Assembly: GCA_005656395.1 (NCBI GenBank)
Contig: SRSI01000004.1
Coordinates: 930,001 to 994,000 of the forward strand
DNA: 64,000 bases
From: Strongyloides papillosus
Taxonomy: Eukaryota; Nematoda; Chromadorea; Rhabditida; Strongyloididae
Direction of reading: 5' to 3'
A program made the translations under genes and the position numbers. This document shows, one piece after another, positions 1 through 12,674 of this stretch. Position 1 is the stretch's first letter; every line of letters starts with the position of its first letter. Below the pieces are notes generated by a model. The model worked only from the letters and a program-made list of their open reading frames with translations, was not told where the DNA came from and made no database searches.

Positions 1-3000
1 AACTTGATCTTGAGGAAATTCAAAACAGATAGAACATAAAGAGTCGTTTAATTGTACCCATGATTTCTCTGAAGAAACATATGCCGTATAATGTTGATTA
101 TGATATGTAATAGCTCCACAAATTATATATGGAGTACCGACAAAATCATATACTTTTCTTCTTTCTATTTCTACAGCAGCATCGTTAAATATAGAACTTG
201 AATTTCTATCAATATGTACAAACATATATTGAGGGGCTCTTTTCATTTGTATATGTTCATTAAAATTAGTTTTGTTTAAACAATTTCTACATAAAACTTG
301 ATGACATTCATACTTAACATCAAAATATGCCTTAATAAGATTTTCAATTTTAACATATCCTGGAGCAGGTTGAGGGATACTGACTCTTAAAAACAAACTT
401 TGAAATGAATAATGAGTTTCATTTTTACATAAATTACAACAGCGTTTAACATTAAGTAAACATTTCACTAAATTGTTAAGGTTTTTTTTGCATACTTCCA
501 ATTGCAATTCTTCATTTAATTTATCAAAGAAAACTTCCATAAAATCACAAACATCATGCATTTTTGGAGGGACAAAAAATTGTAATATTTTTTCATTTAA
601 ATAAAAAGATTGAGGGTCAACAGGTAGTGGATTTTTCTTATATTCGTTGTAGAAATTTATAAAATTAACTCTCAATTCATTTTTTGACGTAGAATTTTCA
701 TGCTTAAGAATGTTAATTATTTCATCTATTTTGATAATCACCTGTATACCTGAATTTGCAAAACAATTTAGACCACTATTAATAATACCATTTATATTTG
801 CATGCTTTAATGATTGTGGAATCTTACGAAGAGGATAAACAATTGGTGTTTGCTCATTTTCAAGAGAATGTTGCTGCGTACTTGGATCAAAAACTTCACA
901 AATATTATCTTCCAAGTTACCATTATAAAGAGATAATGTACCATCAAGATTAGCTATTATTTCCTCACGAAGAACTAAACGTGACAAAGCATCAAGATAA
1001 TTCTCAGTTGTTATTTCTTTACTATCGTAATTATCTTGGAGTTCATTTATTCTATCATTTAGCAACCGATATGTGCGACGTTTAAGAGAAGGAAAATAAC
1101 GAGATGAATTAAGTTGTAGACGAACAATTTTAAGTTCAACTTCATCAAGATATTCTCTAAGTCTGGACATTGCTTTTTCTATAGTAACGGTATTTGAAAC
1201 ACCAAATCTCTTTACTGTAGAATGGAAAGATTCTGCAACATTTGTGGAACGGCAATTTTTCCTATATTTACAAAGTGAAGATAGTAAAATATTTGAATAA
1301 ATCCACTGTTTTTGAAAATAATCAAAAAATTTCTTAACTTTTTCAACTACTACATCTTCTAAATCTCCAGAATTGCATATATCATCAAGATCCAATTTAA
1401 TTTTCTTGTACACTTCAATAATCTCTTTTTCTGGGAGAAATACTAATGAAAAGACACGACGAATATAAACACCAAGAATTTTTTCGTGCTTTTTTCTAGG
1501 ATTCTTCCAAGAGAGATAATCTTTCGTCAAACCAAGACTATTTATTTCACGAAAAAGAGCATTGCTGTAATGAAAGAAGCAAAGACTAATTTTCTCCTGT
1601 GGTATTTCAAAAGTATTCTTTATTGAATTAATTGCAGCATACTCACGATCAACAATCCATTCATCAGGTGAAAGAATAGCTTTGTGCTCAATATAGAGAA
1701 TTCTTTTTAAATAGGAAAAAGCTTCTGTATAAACTGCTTCAGAACTACCTTTTAAAAATAACATGGCCAACGGAAGCCATATATCTCTTTTTTCTCCGTT
1801 ACTACATTCTTTTTCTAATTTTCCATGTATCGTATATAATTGAGCATAGTAGCTTTTATTGACCAACGAATAGCATCCATCAGATAATAAAATTTTACAT
1901 TCTTTTAACTTTTCCAGCATTGTAGAACTTGAAAACACAATAAAATTTTTTGACAAAATTACATCTTCAATTATTGGTCCTAAACCATTCGAAGTATCTC
2001 CAGGAAAACGTAGTAGTGGAAATTTAACTGTAGAACTTGAATTTATTGTATAGCGAATGTAACTATAAAAATCATTCCTATTCATACCATTTAATTGATG
2101 ATAACGATTGCACATATTTCTTAACTTTGAAGAATCAATAACATGTTTAAAAATATCATGCAAATGTATTCCCCAATTTTCACATAATTGCTTTGTTGAA
2201 AATTTAATCCTAGTATAATTTAGTTGAAAGTCAGGAATCAAATTTTCTACTAAATGCTTTATCAATTCTTCAATTTCTTTACTCATTAACTTTACAAATT
2301 TAATTGGAAAGCAGTTAGAACAGTGAAATTTATTTCTACCAGGTTTTAACACTTTTTCACTTGATCCATACTCTTGAAAAATAGTGTAAGTTTGTCCTTT
2401 TTGATTTATATTTGTAGAATCTTCAACAACAGTACAGCCACTACAACGATAATAAAAAAACGTTCCATTTTTAGATTCATTCGTACCATGACACGTATAA
2501 GCATATCCTTCTAGTCCTAATAAATCAGCTTCAGGATTACATTTTATAAAAATTTTATTTCTACTGTTACGAAAAGATGTTAAATTTGAAATAAAACTGC
2601 CTTCATCAACTATGTAATTAAAGTCAAGAACATCAAATAAAATTCTTTTGCTTTTATAGTTATTTGAATTGCCATTATTATTTTCATCACTTGAAGATCT
2701 ATCTAACATATTTTCTGTTGATATGTTTTCGCTATTTACATCAACTGTAGTTACGGAAATCTTATTTTTATACTCTTCATATCTTGTTGATGTATCTTCA
2801 TCTTCTTCTATCAAAACCATTAATTTTTGAAGATTATTTTTTATTGCTTTGTAACCTTTTTTACAATTTATTTTATCAAGTTCTATTTCCAATTCACTTA
2901 CATTAACTTGTACATTGTTTTGTGATGCCTAAATATTTTGTAAAATTTTAAATTTTATATTAAACATACTTTAAGAACAAAAGAAAAAAATAACTCTTCT

Positions 3001-3681
3001 TCAATTGAATTGGGACGAGGAAAATTTAAAGAATTTGTTGAACTTGATGGAAAAACTTTACTAACTATTTGAAAATAATTATTCGATTTTTGGAGAATGA
3101 GCATACTATAAGGGCAATTTCTTGAGTAGTCATTTGAGATGCAATTTAATAAGCTGTATAAGTACCCATTATCATAAATACAAAGATTTACTTTAAGTGA
3201 TTTTGCTATGTGAGCTTCAAGTTCAAGAATATTTATATCATTGACATCTACATTAAGTATATCACTCTTTAGGGAATTCAAACCAAGATCCAAAAAAAGA
3301 AGATTTACCCTAATAACATATTATCATTAAATTTAATATTTTTACTACTATCACTTACAATTTTTCATTTGAATTATCAAAAAATATATGTTTAAAAACA
3401 GACAATATATTTAAAAACTTTTCTTTTTTAACCTCTACTTTTACTAAGTAATTAGATTTCATTCTATACATGCCCATTGTTCTAAATGAATTATTCTTAC
3501 AAACAAATAAGTTTTTATTTTTTTGAAAAAAAATGGATGTGGACAGTACTTCCGAGATTGACGGTAAAACTGAACCTACAAATGGTAAAGACAATTTATT
3601 TCCTAAGTGGTCAATAGATGGAAGCTTATAGTTATCAAGATATTTTGATTCAACAACTTCAAGAAATCCTTGTACATTCAT
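1..3681 (-). CDS. MULE-type transposase fused to a ubiquitin-specific protease (partial, 3' end outside window)
   Basis: Three exons: 3681-3359, 3309-2970 and 2928 to beyond base 1. Both introns are GT-AG (50 and 41 bp) and join in frame, so at least 1197 residues are encoded. Residues about 358-430 form a FLYWCH-like Cys/His cluster (YTCHG, YYRCSGC, HCSNC). Residues about 560-800 are a MULE transposase core. I see the DDE triad as D571 (LLSDGCY), D648 (WIVDREYAA) and E787 (TNVAESFHS), plus the family CxxH (CFFH). Residues about 935-1185 are a peptidase C19 domain with the Cys box (GLNCFANSGIQ, C943), two CxxC zinc pairs, the His box (QHYTAYV, H1167) and WVQLND. All key residues of both enzymes are intact. 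It may be a MULE element that acquired a deubiquitinase, or a domesticated gene. The stop codon and any terminal inverted repeats are not identified. Confidence 0.85.
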
Positions 3682-6476
3682 AATTAAGTATCTAGAAAAA
3701 TATAAATTAACACCTTTTTATAACATAAATTAAAATAGTTATAATATTAGTACACTTTAATTCAATTATAACTATCTTTCTTTTTAGTTTTTCGATAAAT
3801 GGTAGCCAATTATTTAATAACTACCTTTTGATATAAGCTATTTATTATATGTGGCGAAAAATTATATATAATCTTTCTTTAATTTACTTGGTAAAAGAGT
3901 ACATGTGACAATCATTTTTCTTTAGATCAAATTCCAATAAGCATATAAATTAAATATTATTTTATTTAATAAGAAAGGTATTTTCCCATATATAAAAATT
4001 AATTAATGTATTTGATAATGTCCATTATATGAAAAAGATTATTATTTGGAAATATTCCCGGCAATAATTTTGGTTGGAATAACGTTTTGCCTTTTTGGTG
4101 CAAAATATTGAAGAAAAGCCTTGCCACCTTCACGGAGGAGGTACATCTACTTCTCCAGTACCATAATTATACAGATGGAGAAGTATGTATATATATGACA
4201 TGGTTCTCAAAAAATATATTATGGTAGTGAAGAAGTATGCTATATATATACCTATTTCTCGACTATAGTATTTTCCCATGAATAACTGGTAAATATGACC
4301 AGTATATTATTTAAAATGATAAATAATTTTATAATTTAATAAGTTTTATTAAAAAATGTTAAAAATGTGGTATTTATTTTTGGTACATTACTTTTGTACT
4401 ATAATAGCATAAAGAAACTTCATATACTCTAAGTAGGCATTGTCTTTATATAATTTATAATTTACATTAAATAGTTTAAAATGTATTAAATCGAAAGGAT
4501 TTTTTTAAATTAAATCATTTTGCTAGTAAATAGAGTAATAATTGTTATTCATTTGTTTCATAAATGTAATTTTGCGTATCAAAAGTTTTCTTATTAACAA
4601 AAATTAAATTTTTTATTTTACTTTAAAGTAGTTTTCTTCATCAATTTTTTATTTTTTTCATAATTCCACGGTTCACCACTAAGAAATTTTTTCACATTCT
4701 GAGATTCTTCAAACTCTTAAAAAATCTAGTAATTCGAAAGATAAAGTCATAAGAAATTACCAATTAATAAAATTAAAAAAATAAACTGATTAGAGAATAT
4801 AGTTATTGTTATACATCTAATAGCTTTAATTTTTTAAAATGTTACATTTTGTTTGGAAAAAATCATAACTATCGTTATATATATGGATATATTTTAATAA
4901 ATAAATAGTTTTAACTTCACATCAGTTATAAAGCATTAGAACACAATAGTATTATTTAAAATAACTTGTATACAGGAGGAAAATGAAAAATCAAATTAAA
5001 CAGTAAATATTTATTTATACAATAATTAGCAGTTTAAAAATAATTTTTTATATTTTAAATCATTTAGTGCAAATTACTAAATTTTTATAAAAGAATTAAT
5101 TGTCATAATCTAATAAAAAACAAAATTAAATAAATATCTTTACTCTTAAATTAACAGTAAGACATTAGTGATGGGACATTTATTGCAATATAGTAAAAAT
5201 TTTATTAAGACTGGCGTTATCACCCCTATAATTAACACAAAACATGAAATGAAAATTACAATAAAAATAATAAAATAATTAGTAATGTAGGCATGGGGGA
5301 CAACATAAAAAAATGTAGGGATAGTGAAGAAATTATAAAACACATAATGACACAACGTAAAAAATTATTTTAGAATAACTAAATAAAATCACAATTTCAC
5401 CATCTTTTATACCTTTTCAAAAACAAAGTGTGGAAGTCTTTTAGCGCCAATTCTTCATTTCACAATATTCACGACAACTCTTACAAAGAAAAAAGCACTT
5501 TCCCTTACTTAACATTTATTTATTTTTTTAATTTATAAGATTTTCAAAATATTTGATTATATTTTTAATTTAAAAATGTTGAAAAATTAATTTCACGCAG
5601 CACTGTAGCATATACAGTACATTTACAGGTATTTCCGACTATTTGTAGTTATTTAAAGTCATTTAAAATATATAACTTATCTGCCGCAGATCTGCGGGAA
5701 ATGCCAAATTTGCTGAGCACTGGGACTGTAAAATTATCTAGTTAGAGAAAGTTTTAAAATCTGTGAGATTTTTATTTGTGAGAATTTGTTTACCAATCCT
5801 TGTGCAATTTTGCAATTTAATACAATTATATTTGCTTAAAAATAATAAGAAAAATTACTTTTTAATAGGAAACTATATCGAATTAAAAATAAACTTCAAT
5901 TATTGTACAATGAATTTACTTATTGTAAAAGTCGTGTTATTTTAAACATTTAATTTTTACCATCCTTACCTTAATAACTTTATTTAAAAATTCCAGTATT
6001 CAGCAAAAAAAGCATAATATTTTTTGGGTGTTATTTTATTATAAAAGATTGATTTATTTTAATATTCACGTTATATTTAATTTTGTAACTAGTATTTACT
6101 TAATAAATCATTTTACATGTAATATATTATTACTTCTCGTTAAAGTTCTGCTCTACATTAATCATAAAATTTTATTTAAATTACAATATTAGGAGTGTTA
6201 TGAAGATTTTAAATTGTTAGAAAAAGAATTATTTGTTGTACATAAAGTTACAATGTAGCTTTATAACAAATAACATTACTATTAGCTGTTAGGTATCAGT
6301 AAAAATATATTTTATTTAAAACTTTCTGGCTTTATATTTAACGTTATCTAATTCTAAAACTTATTGTTTTCAAACGTCAATTTATATAAAAACAATCAAT
6401 TTCACTTGTTTGTTAACAAGTTATAAATATACTACAAAACATATAAAAATTTACTAACATTTTCTATTTCTTTAAA
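3682..6476. other. intergenic, AT-rich
   Basis: About 2.8 kb without a supportable gene. Near 4140-4240 the motif TACTTCTCCA and its complement recur several times in both orientations, giving imperfect hairpins; this could be a MULE terminal repeat or a MITE remnant. A 14-bp perfect palindrome lies at 5684-5697. The small open frames here (for example 5146-5355) are hydrophobic AT-rich noise. Confidence 0.5.
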
Positions 6477-7785
6477 ATGTTTTCTAATAATGATACATTT
6501 GTATTTCCTATTATGTACCTTCCTAACGAAGTAATAAGACTTATTCTTAAAAATGTTGATTGGAGAACACTTTATAAAGTAAAGTTGGTATCAAAATTTT
6601 TCGATACTTTTGTTAAATCAAATTTGGATTTCTTACAAAAACCAAAAATGAAAATATTAAATATGTCAAGTTTCTATAACAAAGAAAATACTTTAGAAAT
6701 TTACTTTTCATTTTTTTGTGAAGATAAATTTATAAATCTTGAAAGATTTTCTATTCCAGTAGTGTAAACCCCAGAGAAGTATGAGTCAAAGAAATACCAG
6801 AGAAAGAGGAGGACATAACTAGGAGGCACATTATATAAAGAACATACTTTTTAACTATATACAATTATCTTTACTTTTTGTGTATGTTGTAACAGACAAC
6901 ACATATTATTTTTATATTATACAATTATCTTAAATAAAAGTTTGAATAAAACCTCAAGTGTAATTTATTATATTTGGAACCCCTTTAGGGGTTCCCCAGG
7001 ATCCATCTGGATTACAGTAGATGAAGTAGGTTTATTTATTTGAATAATTTTTTTTTAAAATAAACACTTCACTTTAGATAAGAGTAGAAGAAATAGAATA
7101 TTATCTCAAAAAAATGGATCTTTCAGATGTTGAGTATGTTTGGGTTAAAACCAATGGAAAAACAATAGTTTTTGATATATTAAATCGTTATTTTAAATCA
7201 GGTACATCGGTACAATCTTTGCATATTGAAGTTAATAACGATCCGGATTTTCAAATTTTTTCACAATTTATCCAAAAAATGAAATACGTTAATTTATTAT
7301 ACTTAACAAATCTATGTTTCACTGATAAAAATATCCCAAAAGATTATGAATTACCAATGATTGAAAAATTATCTAATTTATTTCTTCTAGAGTGTGGATG
7401 TACTTGTTTTGTCAATTGTTTAATGATAAAAAATTTATTTATTAATAACAAAAATCTTAAAGAAGTGAAAATATACTCGAAATGTAATAATTTTGAAGTT
7501 GAACTGGTTAAAAATATAAAAACAAGACAAGATTTATGCAATAATGAAGAAAAAAGCCATAAACAATATCATATTTATCTTCCACACAAAAACGATATTA
7601 TTAGTAATGTTGAATTTATTAAATACTTTCCATGTGAAACTTATGGTATGATCGATGCAATTGAAAATTATTGCACTTTTGGTGCCATTAAAGATTGTCA
7701 AAAATGCAGTGCATCTAGAGCAATTTATTTTAGATACATTATGCCACCAAAACCTATTGGAATAAACTGTGAATTAAGCATATAA
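6477..7785 (+). CDS. F-box domain protein
   Basis: Two exons, about 6477-6761 and 7078-7785, give about 330 residues. Residues about 13-50 form an F-box (starting YLPNEVIRLILKNVDWRTL, with a downstream LVSKFF), the motif that docks to SKP1 in SCF ubiquitin ligases. The remainder, about 290 residues, is leucine/asparagine-rich with scattered cysteines and looks like the variable substrate-binding half of nematode F-box proteins; I recognise no named domain there. The second exon is supported by the acceptor CACTTTAG at 7077, after which the frame is open and in phase. The donor is uncertain (gtagtg at 6759 or gtgtaa at 6762; both keep phase). The intron, about 316 bp, is much longer than others here. 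Confidence 0.75.
6977..6996. repeat. GC-containing hairpin in the F-box intron
   Basis: GGAACCCCTTTAGGGGTTCC is an 8-bp perfect stem with a 4-base loop inside an otherwise AT-rich intron. It may be part of an inserted element that lengthened this intron. Confidence 0.6.
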
Positions 7786-8725
7786 TTTAAAGTCAAATAT
7801 TTTACTGTCATATAAATTTTTTTTATTTAAGGTTTATATAACTGTTGAAATTTTTTTTTACATTTAATTGACATTCTAATATTTTATCATTGATCACATA
7901 GAAGTTTGATTTTGATGAATCCTAGGACTCCCAGAGAAGCTTTTAATTAAATATAATACGATATAAAATGTATACTCTCCATGAGTGTATATTATAAATA
8001 TAAAGATATAACCTAGGAATATATTAGGTTGGGGAATAAATAATGGCCGCGGACAGAAAAAATGAATTAAGGCAACATTTATTTAAGTTTATGTTAAATA
8101 AATTTATCGAAATAATACCCGTTAGAATCCATACGTTTTTCTCAGCGTTCTAACAGCTTTTGAATCCCTGTTTTATAAGATTTAGGACTTTTGTATCTAA
8201 TAAAAGTCACTGAGATCGCTTTCTGCCGACTCCTGATTCTTAGATAATTAATTTTAACAAAATGCATTTTAATGCTTGAACAAATCGAAAATTGTAGGGA
8301 AAAGATCAGGGGAGTATGGAGGATGAGATAGAGCTCCACATTTCAATTCACCAAGTTTTTTTAAAATTAGTTTCGACACATGAAATCTTGCCTTGTCATC
8401 CTATAGTATTAAGTTATTCCTATTTTTAAAACTGGGTGATTTTTTTTAGTTTTTCATTTATTTTTTCAAGCTCCTATCAATATATTTCGACTTTCTTGGT
8501 CACTAATTTAGATTTAGCTCGACAATTTTCTATTAATTCTGAGTATTAGTAGTACACACAGAAAAAAAGGACAAATTTTGACAAATCTATCTATAATGCA
8601 AAAAAATGTAACACCATTTTAAAAAATTGAATATTATTCAAATTTTAAAATTATCAAGCAATAGCAAAAATTTTTAAACTGCTGCGTCAAACATGATGTT
8701 TGACAAAAAAATTAACTATTATATA

Positions 8726-11648
8726 CAGGTTGGCCCACCTAAAACTCCCCAGACATTTGCATATATATCTCTACGCATAGATAAGCTACAAACATGTTAA
8801 TATAATTATTTTGTAGCTGAGATATATCCCATCCTAAATTTTTTAACAAATCAACAAAATGTAGATTCTAGATGGCGTTATGGGCTTTTGAAATTTAGGT
8901 GCATTTTTCGATTTTCACTAAATTTAACTTTTTTATTTGAAAAGATTTTTTAATAATTGTTGCAGATTCTGAAAGTACAAAGTCTTTTGTACTAAATCCC
9001 AAAATTACGTAGAAATTGAAGTCCGGCAACTTTGTTTAATTTTTAAATAAAAGTTAAAAATCTTGATTTTTGCCAAAAAATCGATGTTTTTTAAGAATAA
9101 CATTTTAATCAGGTAATTTTTAAAGAATTTTTTTAATATTCTGATAGAGTAAGCGAAGCTCTACTGAATGACTATAACACTACTAAATTTGATTGAGTTT
9201 AAAGAAAGTTATGAATAGTCAAAAATTGACCATTTTTTACAATAATTCTATAAAAAAAGAAAATATGTCAATCTTTTTCAAATTTTTGTGCACGGATTAT
9301 GTTTTATTTTCTAAAGTATTAGAAATATTGCCTTTATTCGATAAAAACTCGTTCATATTTTAAAAATACAGGATATGAGATTATGAGTGGATATACAAAA
9401 AATTAAAAAAACACTCTAGAATTGTTCTTACAGAGTAATATCTATACAGAATAGTATAAAATAATTGTAAATGGTGTGAAAATATTAGAAAAATTATTTT
9501 TTTTTGAATTTAGGTGATAAAGAATATTTAAGTTCTTTAGACAATTTATGAACAAACAAGTAATAATCTGTAAACTAATATGGATAAGTAGTGTAATTAT
9601 TGCTATTAGGATACCATAAAGATCGGGGAAAGTATTATTTGTATTTTAAATTTCAAATGAAAGTGTCAAAAAGTCGACTTTGGTAAATCATAACTTCTTT
9701 CAAAAATAACCGCTCAGCACGGTCATATACTTATTCGATAGAGCTTCGCTTACTCTATCAGAATATTAAGAAAATTCTTTAAAAATTAGCTGATTAAAAT
9801 GTTATTCTTAAAAAACATTGATTTTTTGGCAAAAATCAAGATTTTTAACTTTTATTTAGAAATTATCAGCCTTGGACCCGCCTTCGGCAGGTCAGAGCTG
9901 GTCCGCGGAGCATATTTTCTATAAAAGCATTTTTGTACTAAATTATTAATCAAAGTATGTGTACAAAAAATTGTTCTATTAAATTAAAAATTTCTGGAGA
10001 AATAAGACAACCGAAAATACATTGTTATAAAATATAAAATATTTCTGAGTTTGAGAATCATTTCATAACGTTTACATTTATTGAAACTGTTTAGTTAAAA
10101 AAAAGCTACCCAACAAAAAGAATCTTATTTATTATCTAAAAGATGAATAAAAATGGATATTCGAATATTTTCAAGTAACAATTTAAGTGACTTTTCATCA
10201 TACCTTTGAATTAGTATAAACAATTTAATATTATTGCTCTATTAACTACATATTTACGTTAATTTTACAAATATATAAAGGAAAGAAATATCAAAAAATT
10301 AATACCTAAAAATAACTTCTTTCGTTTTTAATCTACAAACTTCGTTATATTTTCCATGTTTTATGCCAGACTTTATTATATGTGCTAACATTAGTTTTAT
10401 TTTCTTTAAACAACTTTGCATAAAATTATAATATTAGAAAATTTAAATTTTTACTAAAAAAATGATCATCACCTTTTGATCTATTAGTTAATTAATTTTT
10501 TACAAATCTTTTAAGTATTTATTTTTCTCCTTATTCCTGAGTTGTATCTTTCAAATGAGTCATAAACAATAAAATTCCATTAACTTTAAAAAGAGTTATT
10601 TCTGGTAAAAAACTATACAAAAATGTGTCGAAAAATTGGTGTTTTTTTAAACATAAATTGGTCAAATTGTAGACCAACAGTTTTGTAACTTATTTTCCCC
10701 TTTAAGTTGGGAAAAAATACACCAAATGACTATTCGACCATAAAAATTGATCAAGTTTGAAAAGAGTTATGTCTGGAACAAAATTGATTTTTGCAATAAA
10801 AATGAAAAAAATGCAAAAAAGTTGACAGTCAAATTAATATAACTTCTTTCGTAGTTGAGCTATAAAGTTCGTTAGATACTTGTTTTTTAAGTTAGACTAA
10901 TATCTATATAACAGATACGATTTTATTTCATTTCATCAAGTTTTAACTAAGTTATAACTATTTAACTTTTTAATCATTTTTTAAAAATAGTCACCACTCT
11001 TTGTATCATAGCTCCGCTAATTATTGTTACAATTCAATAGAATTGTGTTTCCCCCCTATTCTGGTAGTAGACCTTTTAAATGGTATATAAACTATTATAT
11101 ATTATCTATTTTGAAATAACGTTTACCCCTGGTCAAATCTATGCTAAAAAAGGCCAAAAAAACGATGTTTTTTAAAGATAACATGGCCAATTATGGCCCA
11201 AAAACTTTTGAGACCTACCTCCCCACTAAGTTAGAAAAAAAACACATCTTTTGGCTGATTACTCATAAAAATCGGTTAAGTTTGAGAGGTGTTATGAGAG
11301 AGACAAAATTTTTTTTCTTATTTCTTTTTGTTATAGAAACAAAGTTGCCGGACTTCAAATTCTACGTAATTTTGGGATTTAGTACAAAAGACTTTGTACT
11401 TTCAGAATCTGCAACAATTTTTAAGAAATCTTTTCAAATAAAAAAGTTACATTTAGTAAAAGTCGAAAAATGTACCTAAATTTCAAAAGCGTATAACTCC
11501 ATCTAGAATCCATATTTTGTTAATTTGTTAATAGATTTAGGATGGGATATATCTCAACTACAAAATGATTATAATACCATGTTTGTAGCTTATCTATGCG
11601 TGGAGATATATATGCAAACGTCTGGAGAGTTTTAGGTGGGCCAACCTG
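8726..11648. mobile_element. foldback DNA transposon with 311-bp terminal inverted repeats
   Basis: Ends CAGGTTGGCCCACCTAAAAC at 8726 and its exact complement at 11648. The arms 8726-9036 and 11338-11648 remain alignable over about 311 bp. A second inverted repeat lies inside (9043-9164 against 9736-9858). The centre contains loosely repeated units around gagttatgtctgg. The target duplication is TA or TATA within the 5' LTR. The end sequence resembles Tc1/mariner-type termini. No transposase is encoded; the 112-codon frame at 11141-11479 lies in repeat sequence and is not a gene. Confidence 0.85.
9043..9858. repeat. inner inverted repeat of the foldback element
   Basis: Arms 9043-9164 and 9736-9858 are near-perfect complements about 120 bp long (both contain gatagag, aagcgaagctc and the gccaaaaaatc stretch). 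They are distinct from the outer terminal repeats, so the element is a hairpin within a hairpin. A short GC-rich block follows at 9872-9910. Confidence 0.8.
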
Positions 11649-11739
11649 TATATAACATGTCTTTATTGTATCTTTAGTTCTTATAATAAATCATCTTAAG
11701 TAACTCATCATTATTTTATAAGGTGTTGTTAACACCACA

Positions 11740-11757
11740 TGGCGATCCTGGCATCCG
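11740..11757 (+). promoter_or_regulatory. retrotransposon primer binding site
   Basis: TGGCGATCCTGGCATCCG begins immediately after the 5' LTR and starts with TGG, as expected for pairing with the CCA end of a tRNA. I do not assign the tRNA. A leader of about 900 bp without a gene separates it from the coding frame at 12675. Confidence 0.65.
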
Positions 11758-12674
11758 AATTTTGAGGAGACTACTCTGATAGATAAGTTTAGTTAGTTGT
11801 TTTCCTAATACCCCTCTTTTTTTTTAATTAGACACGTTGTAAGTCTAAAATTTTATTAATTTTTATGTTATTTTGATTACATTTACGATTATAAATTTGT
11901 AGTCATTATTTTATTTCTTACCAATATATTTCACATATATTATCTATTGTTGTTTTGAATTGTATATATTATCTTACGCATATTCATAACAATTGTATTT
12001 CAAAAATATTTCATTGTACTAGATACAAATATCTCAAAAAAAAAGTATATAAACATATAGTATATACTGGGGACACGTTAGTTCACCAAGAGCTAATTTA
12101 CTTTTTCTCTAGGTCTCACAACGATTTCTAAATTTTGTTGGAGGTTAAAATCCGAAATAGTGTAAGCATTTTTTTTATATTCCTTTGGATTTAGTTTATG
12201 ATAGCACTGCATTTATTACACTCCCCCCATCCCTTTGAAATAAAAAATAGACATTAGTAAAGGGAATTTGATTATTTATTATGAAAATTTTTATTTTAAC
12301 ATATTTTTTTTAAAAAAAATGCCTGTTACTTCGAAAGAAGGCCATTAAAATCAATTATAAGTCCAAATACCATTTAAATAACTTACTATTAATAATAAAT
12401 ATTACTCTAAATTGTAGAATACACCAGCATATGGAACACTTATCCAACGAAAACAGGGAAATCGTTGTAGGAGTACAAGGCCGGAAAAAAGCAAATTAGC
12501 CGTTACGTATATAGGGAATTTTCCATATAAATTCTTGATGAATATACGTGCACCCGTATATACTCTATTACATTTATTTTATACTTAATTATTTTGTGCT
12601 TATCTATTATTTTGTGTAACTTTCGCTAAGTTAAAACCGACATCGATTGACGTGTTCTTAAGCATTAGGAAATT

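Larger units (their letters stand above)
8680..11739 (+). repeat. 5' LTR, interrupted by the foldback element
   Basis: The LTR pieces are 8680-8725 and 11649-11739. Against the 3' LTR the sequence is continuous across the insertion apart from an extra TATA, which is the target duplication of the inserted element. It ends with the short inverted motif GTGTTGTTAACAC followed by CACA. Confidence 0.8.

Noticed and set aside
5146..5355. 69-codon hydrophobic frame on the minus strand
   Set aside because: Phe/Ile/Thr-rich low-complexity translation in AT-rich spacer, with no domain, splice signal or neighbour support.
11141..11479. 112-codon frame inside the foldback element
   Set aside because: It lies partly in the terminal inverted repeat, whose complement at the left end is not a coding frame; the translation shows no known domain.
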